Source: Sphingobium sp052327305 (GTDB lineage Bacteria; Pseudomonadota; Alphaproteobacteria; Sphingomonadales; Sphingomonadaceae). Taken from it: 64,000 bases of DNA. The translations under genes were made by a program, and so were the position numbers. The stretch lies in contig NZ_CP182486.1 of assembly GCF_052327305.1 (NCBI RefSeq), positions 1,178,001 to 1,242,000 of the forward strand. The letters are read 5' to 3'. The notes beneath the pieces were generated by a model, which was not told the DNA's origin, did no database searches, and worked only from the letters and a program-made list of their open reading frames with translations. Positions 8,626 through 16,797 of the stretch are shown here, one piece after another; the stretch's first letter is position 1; every line of letters begins with the position of its first letter.

Positions 8626-9555
8626 CTAGGCCACTTCCCGCGTCAGCTTGAGGAAGACATCCTCCAGATCGGGGTCACGCGTCGAGACGTCGATGATCGA
8701 GAAGCCCTGGCTCTGGATGAGAGTCAGCACTTCGCCGGCGCTCGCCTTGTCCTTTTCGAACGTGACGGCAAGGGTGCGCTCGCCGATCTTCTCCACCTTC
8801 TCGAACCGGGCATGATCGGGCAAGTCAGTGACCTCGCGGTCCACTGTCACCTCCACGACCTTCTCCTGCGCCATCCCCAGCAATTCATGCGTGGGTTTGT
8901 CCGCGATCACACGGCCGTGATTGATGATGGCGATGCGATCGCAGAGCTCCTCGGCTTCTTCCAGATAATGTGTAGTGAGGACGATCGTGACACCGCCCGC
9001 GTTCAGCTCCCGAACATAGGCCCAGAGCTGCTGGCGCAGTTCCACATCCACACCCGCGGTTGGTTCGTCGAGCACGAGGATGGGCGGGGAATGGACCATG
9101 GCCTTGGCCACCATGAGCCGCCGCTTCATGCCTCCCGAGAGGGACCGGGCATAGGCATCGGCCTTGTCATGGAGGTGGACCGCCCGCAGCAGTTCTGCTG
9201 TCCGCCGCTGCGCCTTGGGCACCCCATAGAAGCCCGCCTGATTCTCCAGCGTCTCTCGCGGCGTGAAGAAGGGGTCGAACAGGATCTCCTGATTGACGAT
9301 GCCGATCGAGTTCTTCGCGTTGCGGGCCTGCGCGTCGATGTCGAAGCCCCAGATGCTCGCGGTGCCGCTGGTCTTGTTGACGAGGCCGGCGAGAATATTG
9401 ATGAGAGTGGACTTGCCCGCGCCATTGGGTCCGAGAAGCCCGAAGATCATGCCGCGCGGTATCTGCAGCGTCACATCGTCGAGCGCGCGCTTGCCGCCCT
9501 GATAGACCTTGACGAGATTGCGGATGTCGATCGCTGCGTAGGTGGGCTCGCTCAT
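8626..9555 (-). CDS. ABC transporter ATP-binding protein
   Basis: A 309-residue single nucleotide-binding domain with GLLGPNGAGKST (Walker A), SLSGGMKRRLMVA (signature), PILVLDEPTAGVD (Walker B) and LTTHYLEE (switch His), plus a C-terminal domain of about 90 residues ending DVFLKLT. The layout is that of DrrA/CcmA/YadG-type exporters, where a separate ABC-2 permease forms the channel. No permease gene lies next to it, which is unusual. The start MSEPTYAAID at 9555 is preferred; a longer form reads through the end of the ATP12 gene in another frame. It lies 11 bases after that gene and is the last gene of the crcB-ATP12 operon. Substrate unknown. Confidence 0.9.
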   Translation of the reverse strand: MSEPTYAAIDIRNLVKVYQGGKRALDDVTLQIPRGMIFGLLGPNGAGKSTLINILAGLVNKTSGTASIWGFDIDAQARNAKNSIGIVNQEILFDPFFTPRETLENQAGFYGVPKAQRRTAELLRAVHLHDKADAYARSLSGGMKRRLMVAKAMVHSPPILVLDEPTAGVDVELRQQLWAYVRELNAGGVTIVLTTHYLEEAEELCDRIAIINHGRVIADKPTHELLGMAQEKVVEVTVDREVTDLPDHARFEKVEKIGERTLAVTFEKDKASAGEVLTLIQSQGFSIIDVSTRDPDLEDVFLKLTREVA

Positions 9556-9566
9556 AGGAGCGTGCT

Positions 9567-10274
9567 TTAGCTTTCCGCGTCTTGTCGCACCAGAGCGCAA
9601 TAGCGCGCGGCGTCGATGAATTCTGCGCGGGATGCCGCGAGGCTCGCTTCGGCTTCCGCGTCGCTTCCCCATTGGTCGAGCTGGAAGCGCTCATCGAGGG
9701 AAACCGCTGTCCACAACGCATCCTCAGCGATGGCGCGGTCCAGATAAGCCAGCGCGCCAACCAGCGATCCGCCGATCGAAACCAGTTTCGTCATGCCGGC
9801 AAGCAGCCATGGATCGGTCGCTTCCACCGCGCCGCGTAGTGCGGCAAGCGTGCGTGCCGGCTGATCGGCAGGCATGATCCCGCTCGTCACCACAAAATCC
9901 GCACCATGACGCGCTGCTGCCCAGTTCAGCATCGGATCCCAATGCGCCTTCTGAAGCGTCATCAGCGCTTCGAGATGGTCCGCCCGATAGCAGAAGAGGT
10001 CGCTCGCGCCATAAGCCGCGATTTGTCCCCTGAAGTCCCCGAGCGCGGGCAGCACACGATCGATGGTGGCATTGGCAAGGCCAGTCATCGGCATGGCGCC
10101 GGGGTCGATCTCGTCGCCCTGCCCGTTCCACTCCGCCGCAATGGCCTCTGCAAGCCCGGCGCCGGGCACGGTCAATACTGCGCGGGCCGGTGTTCGGACC
10201 GGGCGCTCATCGAGCAGGATTGCGTGACCATTGTCGCCGGGAGCAGTGCTCGCCGCCTTATAGAAGCGCTTCAT
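9567..10274 (-). CDS. ATP12-family F1-ATPase assembly chaperone
   Basis: The 235-residue protein opens MKRFYKAASTAPGDNGHAI followed by LLDERPVRTPAR, and contains LAEAIAAEWNGQGDEIDPGAMPMT, the ATP12 signature. ATP12 proteins bind the alpha subunit of F1 during ATP synthase assembly in mitochondria and alphaproteobacteria. This supports an alphaproteobacterial origin. Its ATG overlaps the stop of the upstream small membrane protein by four bases (ATGA), so translation is probably coupled. No ATP synthase genes are in the window. Confidence 0.92.
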   Translation of the reverse strand: MKRFYKAASTAPGDNGHAILLDERPVRTPARAVLTVPGAGLAEAIAAEWNGQGDEIDPGAMPMTGLANATIDRVLPALGDFRGQIAAYGASDLFCYRADHLEALMTLQKAHWDPMLNWAAARHGADFVVTSGIMPADQPARTLAALRGAVEATDPWLLAGMTKLVSIGGSLVGALAYLDRAIAEDALWTAVSLDERFQLDQWGSDAEAEASLAASRAEFIDAARYCALVRQDAES

Positions 10275-10531
10275 CGTGGGGCGCGTGGGCTAGCCCAGGC
10301 GCGCAGTAAAAGGCGCGGCACGACGATGGTCTGTATGAAGCCCACGCATGAAATCATGAACCCCATCCACTTGGCTTTGTCTCCCTGCACCCAGTCGAAA
10401 TGCTGGAGCATGATGAGCACGCCGAACAGCAGGATGAAGACGCCGGAAAGGCGGAAGAGGGAGATGGCAAAGAAGCGCGTGCGCGCCGCCGCTGCGCGAG
10501 TAGCTTCATCGTTGGGAAGGGGATCGGTCAT
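10271..10531 (-). CDS. small two-helix membrane protein
   Basis: An 86-residue protein starting MTDPLPNDEATRAAAARTR, with a first hydrophobic stretch FFAISLFRLSGVFILLFGVLIML, a short polar loop (QHFDWVQGDKAK) and a second stretch WMGFMISCVGFIQTIVVPRLLL. Both ends overlap neighbours by four bases: its ATG with the stop of the HAD gene, and its stop with the ATG of the ATP12 gene. This spacing argues that it is a real gene. It resembles small conserved membrane proteins found beside ATP12 in sphingomonads. Function unknown; a role linked to ATP synthase assembly is only a guess from position. Confidence 0.82.
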   Translation of the reverse strand: MTDPLPNDEATRAAAARTRFFAISLFRLSGVFILLFGVLIMLQHFDWVQGDKAKWMGFMISCVGFIQTIVVPRLLLRAWASPRAPR

Positions 10532-11187
10532 GGCAGGCCGATATGGCGGGCAAGCGCGCCCGTGTCCATCGCGACGCTCTGGGCGCCGGCCTCGCGCAAT
10601 ATCTCCGGCGTGTGATAGCCCCAGCCTACACCGAGCCCCCGCACGCCCGCCGCGCGTGCCATCAGCATGTCGAAGCTGGTGTCGCCGATCATGACGGCAT
10701 TGGCCGCATCGGCTCCCGCATCTGCAAGCGCCTGATGGATCATCGAGGGATGCGGTTTGGAGGGATGCCTGTCTGCGGTCTGGAGCGAAACGAAACGCGG
10801 GTGGAGGCCATGATGCTCGAGAACGAGGCGGAGCCCCCGGTCCGACTTGCCCGTGGCGACCGCCAGAAGCCACCCGTCCGCCTCCAGCGCGTCGAGCAGA
10901 TCGGCAATGCCATCATAAAGCGGCTCGTGGACACCCCCGCCAGCGCGTAGCGCGTGAAAGGCCTCCTTGTAGTGGCCACTCATCAGGCCATGAAAATCCG
11001 CCTCGGCATTGGGCAGCAACTGCGCCATCGCTTCGGGCAGCGAAAGGCCGACGACCGAGAGGCAGGTCGCCCGATCTGGGCACGGCAGGCTGACCGCATC
11101 GAACGCGCCCTGCATCGCCGCGACGATGCTGTGCTGGCTGTCGACGAGCGTGCCGTCACAGTCGAAGATCGCAAGACGCAGAGACAT
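10528..11187 (-). CDS. HAD-superfamily hydrolase (phosphoglycolate phosphatase-like)
   Basis: This 219-residue protein shows the HAD motifs: I FDCDGTLVDS (nucleophile Asp and acid Asp near residues 9 and 11), II VATGKS, III Lys in PSKPHPSMI, and IV VMIGDTSFDMLMA. A helical cap lies between motifs I and II, as in Gph-type phosphatases. It probably dephosphorylates a small phosphometabolite; phosphoglycolate is the usual annotation but not proven. It lies 22 bases downstream of the pseudouridine synthase gene and overlaps the next gene by four bases. Confidence 0.9.
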   Translation of the reverse strand: MSLRLAIFDCDGTLVDSQHSIVAAMQGAFDAVSLPCPDRATCLSVVGLSLPEAMAQLLPNAEADFHGLMSGHYKEAFHALRAGGGVHEPLYDGIADLLDALEADGWLLAVATGKSDRGLRLVLEHHGLHPRFVSLQTADRHPSKPHPSMIHQALADAGADAANAVMIGDTSFDMLMARAAGVRGLGVGWGYHTPEILREAGAQSVAMDTGALARHIGLP

Positions 11188-11209
11188 GGATTCTTATCTT
11201 TCGGGATCT

Positions 11210-12457
11210 TTACTTTCGGCGCGTCGGTCCCGGTCGGGGTGCGCCGGCTTTGCCCGGGGAGGACTTGGCCGGACCCTTGCGAGGCGCCGCCTTTCCAGCC
11301 GCGCTCTTGCCGCGCGCGGCTGCCGGCTTGCCGCGTGGCGGTGGCTTTTCGTCACCCCCGCGCCCGCGCCGTTCGCCCCGGCGCGCCTTGCGCATATCCT
11401 TGGCATGGGCTTGCGCAGCCCGCTTCTCGAGGGACTTCAGCGGCTCGCGCGGCTTCTCCTCGTCGAGCGGCAGGTCGCCTTCGTTCGGATCGAAACCAAG
11501 GCTGAGCAGGCTCTCGCGGAAATGCTCGGGCGGCTCGGCCGTCACATCAAGGGGTGCGCCGTCGGGATGGTCGATGCGGATGCGCCGCGCATGAAGATGC
11601 ATTTTCCGGCTGATCGTTCCCGTGAGAAACGCATCCTTGCCGCCATATTTGCCATCGCCCACAATCGGATGGCCGATTGCCGCCATGTGGACGCGCAGCT
11701 GGTGCGTGCGCCCCGTGTGCGGCTCCAGCATTACCCATGCAGCGCGGTTGCCCGCCCGTTCCACGACGCGATAGCGACTGCGCGCGGCCTGACCATTCTC
11801 GGTATCGACATGCATCTTCTCGCCACCAGTGCCCGGCTGCTTGGCGATGGGAAGATCGATGACGCCATCTTCGATCGAGGGCGCGCCGACCACGAGCGCC
11901 CAATAGACCTTGCGCGCGGTCCGGCTCGAAAAGGCCTTGGCGAAATGGGCGGCACTGCGCGCCGAGCGAGCGAGCAGCAGCGCACCTGACGTATCCTTGT
12001 CCAGTCGATGAACGAGCCGGGGCCGGTCATCCCGCTCGAACATCAGCCCATCGAGCAGCCCGTCGACATGCTCGGTCGTCTTGGTGCCGCCCTGCGTGGC
12101 GAGCCCCGGCGGCTTGTTGATGACGATCGCTTGCGGGTCGCGATGAATGACCATGGCCTCAGCGAATGCGACCTGGTCCTCGGTCAGCGGCGTGCGCGCG
12201 CGCTCCGCGCGGGCGCCTGCGCTCTTCGTCACCGGCTCGATCGGCGGCACGCGGATTGTCTGCCCTTCCGCGATGCGGTCGCCCGGCGTCGCGCGCGCGC
12301 CGTCCACACGGAGCTGCCCGGTGCGCGCCCAGCGCGACACCAGCGCGAAGCTCGCATCGGGCATATGGCGCTTGAACCAGCGATCAAGACGAATGCCGTC
12401 ATCATCCGCGCTTACCCGGAACTGACGCACGCCGGCCGGATCACCACTGCGGCTCAT
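11210..12457 (-). CDS. RluC/RluD-type 23S rRNA pseudouridine synthase
   Basis: The N-terminus carries an S4-like RNA-binding domain (GIRLDRWFKRHMP). The catalytic domain has RLVHRLDKDTSGALLLA, with the active-site Asp in HRLDKDTSG, and the later motifs KVYWALVVG and HTGRTHQLRVHMA. It should isomerise uridines in 23S rRNA. The last 70 or so residues are an added tail rich in Lys, Arg, Pro and Gly, probably for RNA binding. I chose the ATG at 12457, giving 415 residues; a GTG at 12469 would overlap the crcB stop by four bases (GTGA) and is also plausible. It follows crcB directly. Confidence 0.9.
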   Translation of the reverse strand: MSRSGDPAGVRQFRVSADDDGIRLDRWFKRHMPDASFALVSRWARTGQLRVDGARATPGDRIAEGQTIRVPPIEPVTKSAGARAERARTPLTEDQVAFAEAMVIHRDPQAIVINKPPGLATQGGTKTTEHVDGLLDGLMFERDDRPRLVHRLDKDTSGALLLARSARSAAHFAKAFSSRTARKVYWALVVGAPSIEDGVIDLPIAKQPGTGGEKMHVDTENGQAARSRYRVVERAGNRAAWVMLEPHTGRTHQLRVHMAAIGHPIVGDGKYGGKDAFLTGTISRKMHLHARRIRIDHPDGAPLDVTAEPPEHFRESLLSLGFDPNEGDLPLDEEKPREPLKSLEKRAAQAHAKDMRKARRGERRGRGGDEKPPPRGKPAAARGKSAAGKAAPRKGPAKSSPGKAGAPRPGPTRRK

Positions 12458-12465
12458 ATCCTTCT

Positions 12466-12846
12466 TCACGCCGTCACCCCACGCATAAGAGCCAGGCCGA
12501 GCGCCAGCGCGCCGACTGCGGCCACAACCGATATAGCAGCGTAAGAGACTGCGCTCAGCATTTCGCCTCGCTCGATCATCAGCATCATTTCGAGGCTGAA
12601 GGAGGAGAAGGTCGTGAAGCCGCCAAGCACGCCCACGGCGAAGAAAAGGCGGAGGCCCTCGCTTCCCTGTGCGCGCGCCGCCGACCAGCCAACGAACAGC
12701 CCCATGACAAGACCGCCGACAATGTTGACCGCGAGCGTTCCCCACGGCCAGCTATTGCCGAACAGTCGCCCCATCAGACGACCCGTCTCATAGCGGCCGA
12801 GCGCACCGATGGCGCCGCCAAACATCACCAGCAAGGCAGAATTCAT
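12466..12846 (-). CDS. crcB: fluoride channel CrcB/Fluc
   Basis: The protein is 126 residues from the ATG 12846, the normal size for this family. It has the hallmark GGAIGALGRY at the N-terminus and GVLGGFTTFSSFSLE, the conserved phenylalanine-box region, with four hydrophobic helices. Fluc channels work as dual-topology dimers that expel fluoride. I see no convincing fluoride (crcB-motif) riboswitch in the short space upstream, which is shared with the divergent GH115 gene. It is the first gene of the crcB-rluC-HAD-ATP12 operon. Confidence 0.95.
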   Translation of the reverse strand: MNSALLVMFGGAIGALGRYETGRLMGRLFGNSWPWGTLAVNIVGGLVMGLFVGWSAARAQGSEGLRLFFAVGVLGGFTTFSSFSLEMMLMIERGEMLSAVSYAAISVVAAVGALALGLALMRGVTA

Positions 12847-12982
12847 GACCGCTAGCCCTAGTGGCTTTCGCGCGGGGCGCAACCGCAGAAGGCGACCCCG
12901 CCCGCATGTGGCGCTAAATCCTTGCCAGCCAATTCGAACGCGCTACTGTTATCGCTACCATAAAATGGATCTGGGAGCGGTA

Positions 12983-15631
12983 ATGGAACGGCGTCAGCAA
13001 TTCTCGTTGGGGAGGCGACGCCTTCTGCTCACGACCGCGGCTGCGGCATTGCTGTGCGGTCTGCCGACTATCGGCGCAGCATGGGCCGAGCCGCTCTCGG
13101 TGGATGCACGCGAAAGCAATGGCGCGTTCCCACTCATTCGCGCCGGGGTGCCGGCCGCGATCCTGATTGACGCGAATACCGACTCAGCCGTCCGGCACGT
13201 TGCGGACAGCTTTGCCGCCGATCTTCAGCGGCTGAGCGCGCAGGCGCCGCAACGCCTCACTGCCCCTGCCCCGCAATCCATGCCCGTGCTGATTGGTGTT
13301 CTGGGCCAGAGCCCGTTGATCGACGCGCTGGCGAGCGCCGGCAAGATCGACGCCAAGGACATAGCCGGTCAGTGGGAGGCGTTCCGCCAGATCGTCGTCG
13401 AGCAACCCTGGCCCGGCGTCCCCCGCGCGCTTGTCATCGTCGGCGCGGATCGGCGCGGCGCAGTGTTCGGGACGTACGATCTCTCCGAGCGCGCGGGCGT
13501 CTCGCCCTGGTACTGGTTTGCTGACGCACCCGTCCCCCGGAAAAGGGACGTGTTCATCGCCGCAGGCTCACGCCGCGACCAGCCGCTCGTCAAATATCGC
13601 GGATTCTTCATCAATGACGAGGCGCCTGCTCTCACCACATGGGCGCAAAAGCACTTCGGCGGGGCTAACGCCCGCATGTACGCGCATGTGTTCGAGCTGC
13701 TGCTGCGCCTGAAAGGCAATTATCTCTGGCCCGCCATGTGGCAGCCGCGCGCCTTCAACGACGATGACCGGCAGAACATGGTGCTGGCCGACGAGATGGG
13801 CGTCGTCATGGGCACCTCCCATCACGAACCCATGATGCGCGCGCATGACGAGTGGCACCGGAACAAGGAGCAGGGCGTCACAGGCGGCAAGTGGGATTAT
13901 GCCAGCAACGCGGAAAATCTGCGCAAATTCTGGCGCGGCGGCATCGAGCGAATGATGTCCAAGGGCGATGGCAAGGGCTATGAGAGCCTCGTCACCGTCG
14001 GCATGCGCGGCGATGGCGATGAAGCCATGGCGGAAGACACCGCAACCACGCTGCTGGAGAAGATCGTCGCGGATCAGCGCGCGATCATCGCTGACGTCAC
14101 GAAGAAGCCTGCGGAAAAAACTCCGCAGCTCTGGGCGCTCTACAAGGAAGTGCAGGATTATTACGATCACGGCATGAAGGCGCCGGACGACGTGACCCTT
14201 CTGTTCGCGGACGACAATTGGGGGCAGGTGAGGCGCTTGCCTGATCCGCAGGACAAGCGGGCAGGCGGCTTCGGCGTCTATTATCATTTCGACTATGTGG
14301 GGGCGCCCCGCAACTACAAGTGGCTCAACACTGTCCAGATCGAGAAGAGCTGGCAGCAGATGGATCTGACCTACGCGCGCGGGGCGCGCGACATCTGGAT
14401 CGTCAATGTCGGCGACATCAAGCCGGTCGAGTACCCGCTCGACTTCTTCCTGAAGCAGGCTTGGAATCCCCTCGCGATGACGCCGGATGCGCTGGAGCGC
14501 TTCCCGGCTGACTGGGCCCGCACCATCTTCGGTCCTGCCCATGCCGTCGAGATCGGCGCCCTCATCACCCGCTACAGCCAGCTGGCCGCGCGGCGAAAGC
14601 CCGAGCTCATTGATGCGGACAGCTTCCATCTTGGCAAAGCAACCGGCGACCGGCTCGACGGCGGCGAGTTTGGGGCCATCGTCGATGAGTGGCGCACGCT
14701 GGTGGCTGGGGTGAAGCGCGTGCAGGCCGCGCTCCCCGCTTCCGCTCACTCGGCTTATACCCAGCTCCTCGCGCATCCTGCCGAAGCCATGTGCAACCTC
14801 TACGAGCTCTATTATGCCGTGGCCTGGAACCGCAGGTTGGCAGCAGCGAATGATCCGCGCGCCAACCATTTCGCGGACCTTGCGGAGGCGGCCTTTGCGC
14901 GGGATGCCGCGCTGACTGCCGCCTATCATGCGCTGAATGGCGGCAAGTGGGACGGCATGATGGCCCAGACCCACATCGGCTACACCTCATGGCAGGAGCC
15001 CAAGCAGGATGTCATGCCATCCGTGACCCGTGTGGCAGCCACCGGCGCCGTGCCCGCGATCAGGTTCGTCACTGCATCACGCGAGGCGGGCTCGGATCAC
15101 GACGTTATTGCAATCGAGGCGACGGACTTCACCCGAGCGACCGGCGGCAAAGGGCTTTCATGGCGCGCGATCCCGCATCTCGGCCGCACCGGCGGCGCCG
15201 TCGTCGCGCTGCCGCAGGGCCTTCCGGCTACTGAGCCGAAGGATGGCGTTCGCCTGTCCTATGCTGCTACGCTGCGGAAATCCGGCGACCTGGTCGCCCA
15301 GCTCTATCTCTCTCCGACACTCGATCCCTCGGGCAAGAATATGCTGCGTATCGGCATCTCTATCGATGACGGCCCCGTGCAGACCCTTGTCGATCGCCTC
15401 GTGCCCGCGCCCACGGATGTGAAAACACAGGAGCAGCGGGACTGGACGGAGGCAGTGAAGGACAATGCGCGCATACTCGAAGCGCATTTCCCCGGCGTGC
15501 GCGCCGGGCGGCATATCGTGAACATCTGGCGGATCGATGACAATGTCGTGCTCCAGAAACTGGTGCTGAGCAACGGTCCACTGGAGCCAAGCTATCTCGG
15601 CCCACCAGCGAACACGCGACGACGCGGATGA
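12983..15631 (+). CDS. GH115 alpha-glucuronidase, exported
   Basis: An 882-residue protein. The start MERRQQFSLGRRRLLLTTAA has GGGAG at 12973-12977, five bases upstream, and forms a signal peptide with a twin-arginine-like RRR, probably cleaved after AWA. The core carries GH115 features: KYRGFFINDEAPALTTWA, LKGNYLWPAMW, MGTSHHEPMMRAHDEW, FADDNWGQVRRLP, YYHFDYVGAPRNYKW and DIWIVNVGDIKPVEYP. GH115 enzymes remove 4-O-methyl-glucuronic acid from xylan, including from internal xylose residues. No xylanase, xylosidase or TonB receptor gene is adjacent, so it stands alone. It is divergent from crcB. Family call is strong; the substrate follows from the family. Confidence 0.92.
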   Translation: MERRQQFSLGRRRLLLTTAAAALLCGLPTIGAAWAEPLSVDARESNGAFPLIRAGVPAAILIDANTDSAVRHVADSFAADLQRLSAQAPQRLTAPAPQSMPVLIGVLGQSPLIDALASAGKIDAKDIAGQWEAFRQIVVEQPWPGVPRALVIVGADRRGAVFGTYDLSERAGVSPWYWFADAPVPRKRDVFIAAGSRRDQPLVKYRGFFINDEAPALTTWAQKHFGGANARMYAHVFELLLRLKGNYLWPAMWQPRAFNDDDRQNMVLADEMGVVMGTSHHEPMMRAHDEWHRNKEQGVTGGKWDYASNAENLRKFWRGGIERMMSKGDGKGYESLVTVGMRGDGDEAMAEDTATTLLEKIVADQRAIIADVTKKPAEKTPQLWALYKEVQDYYDHGMKAPDDVTLLFADDNWGQVRRLPDPQDKRAGGFGVYYHFDYVGAPRNYKWLNTVQIEKSWQQMDLTYARGARDIWIVNVGDIKPVEYPLDFFLKQAWNPLAMTPDALERFPADWARTIFGPAHAVEIGALITRYSQLAARRKPELIDADSFHLGKATGDRLDGGEFGAIVDEWRTLVAGVKRVQAALPASAHSAYTQLLAHPAEAMCNLYELYYAVAWNRRLAAANDPRANHFADLAEAAFARDAALTAAYHALNGGKWDGMMAQTHIGYTSWQEPKQDVMPSVTRVAATGAVPAIRFVTASREAGSDHDVIAIEATDFTRATGGKGLSWRAIPHLGRTGGAVVALPQGLPATEPKDGVRLSYAATLRKSGDLVAQLYLSPTLDPSGKNMLRIGISIDDGPVQTLVDRLVPAPTDVKTQEQRDWTEAVKDNARILEAHFPGVRAGRHIVNIWRIDDNVVLQKLVLSNGPLEPSYLGPPANTRRRG

Positions 15632-15718
15632 AACCAGACCCTATCCCCTGATCCGGAAACAAGATTTGCTTTCATGGTGCATCGCAACACGCGCTTGCAT
15701 AGGTGACCGTAGAGAGTC

Positions 15719-16660
15719 ATGGCCGCGCTCATGGCGACTATCAGCACCATCGGCGCGGAAGAAAGCGGACGGCGGGGCTATGTCTTCGGCTTGGCCTCCT
15801 ACGCTATCTGGGGCTTTCTCCCGCTTTATTTCCACGTGCTTTCCAGCGTCGATCCCTTCGAGCTGGTGGCGCATCGCGTGCTGTGGTCGCTGATCTTCCT
15901 TGCCGTCCTCATCCCGATCGCACGTCAGACCCGCGATTTCATGGCCGCCATCCGCCAGCCCGCGATCCTGCGTGCGCTGGCCGCAAGCGCGTTCATGATC
16001 GGCATCAACTGGGTGGTCTATGTCTGGGCCGTCGCGACCGGACATGTCGTCGCCGCGAGCCTGGGCTATTTTCTCAATCCGCTGGTGAGCGTGCTGCTGG
16101 GCGTTGTGGTCCTTGGCGAGCGGCTTTCAAAGGGACAGGTGACTGCCCTCTCGCTCGCGGGCATCGGCGTCGCAGTGCTCGGCTGGGGAGAGATGTCCAC
16201 GCTCTGGATCAGCCTGACCCTCGCTATCAGCTTCGCGCTCTATGGCCTGATCCGCAAAGTGACCGCCGTGCCGGCGATGACCGGGCTTTCTCTGGAAACG
16301 CTGGTGCTCATGCCGATTGCGCTTATCGTGGTCGCTCTTGCGCTCTCGAATGGCTCGTCGGGTCTCTATCAGCCGCCTGGCACTGTGGCGCTCCTCGTCG
16401 GGTCCGGCATCATCACTTCCGTCCCGCTCATCCTTTTCGCAGCGGCGGCCCGGCTTCTGCCGATGACTGTGCTCGGCCTGCTCCAATACGTCGCGCCCAC
16501 GATCCAGTTCATCGTCGGCACGGTTTTTCTGGGCGAGCATCTCTCGCCCGGGCGCTGGGCGAGCTTCATGCTGATCTGGGTCGGGCTCGCCATCTTCGTG
16601 TTCGACACGCTCAACAGAGCGCGTCGGGCAAGAATGCCGCTGCCTGCGCGGACAGACTAG
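15719..16660 (+). CDS. rarD: RarD-type EamA family permease
   Basis: This 313-residue protein is nearly all hydrophobic, about ten helices, with the RarD signature GYVFGLASYAIWGFLPLYF at the start and VELVAHR-like FELVAHRVLWSL. Two EamA repeats are present; the second includes LSFALYGLIRK-like and VGTVFLGEHLSPGRWASF. RarD proteins are drug/metabolite transporter relatives of unknown substrate, sometimes called chloramphenicol-sensitive protein. A start at the ATG 15731 is also possible. It ends before a palindromic repeat shared with the convergent pyrC. Confidence 0.9.
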   Translation: MAALMATISTIGAEESGRRGYVFGLASYAIWGFLPLYFHVLSSVDPFELVAHRVLWSLIFLAVLIPIARQTRDFMAAIRQPAILRALAASAFMIGINWVVYVWAVATGHVVAASLGYFLNPLVSVLLGVVVLGERLSKGQVTALSLAGIGVAVLGWGEMSTLWISLTLAISFALYGLIRKVTAVPAMTGLSLETLVLMPIALIVVALALSNGSSGLYQPPGTVALLVGSGIITSVPLILFAAAARLLPMTVLGLLQYVAPTIQFIVGTVFLGEHLSPGRWASFMLIWVGLAIFVFDTLNRARRARMPLPARTD

Positions 16661-16693
16661 GTTGGGGACTCAAACAGGTTTTTGATTTTGTTT

Positions 16694-16775
16694 CGTCATC
16701 CCGGCCCTGAGCCGGGATCCCGCTTTTTCCCGCGCGGCAAAGGCAGCTGGACCCCGGGTCAAGCCCAGGGTGACG
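16694..16775. repeat. intergenic palindromic repeat (REP-like)
   Basis: The ends CGTCATCCC and GGGTGACG are inverted. Each half also folds by itself: CCCGGCCCTGAGCCGGG on the left and CCCCGGGTCAAGCCCAGGG on the right. The element fills the gap between the convergent rarD and pyrC genes. This type, with a TGGACCCCGGGTCAAGCCC core, is widespread between alphaproteobacterial genes and may act as a bidirectional terminator or mRNA stabiliser. Confidence 0.8.
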
Positions 16776-16797
16776 ATAAAGACTATGAGTTTACGAT

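Noticed and set aside
12847..12982. Fluoride riboswitch upstream of crcB
   Set aside because: I could not find the conserved fluoride-aptamer pseudoknot pattern in the 136 bases shared with the GH115 gene.
13568..14974. 468-residue reading frame antisense to the GH115 gene
   Set aside because: It is a shadow caused by high GC codon use; the plus strand encodes a clear GH115 enzyme and the antisense product has no recognisable domain.
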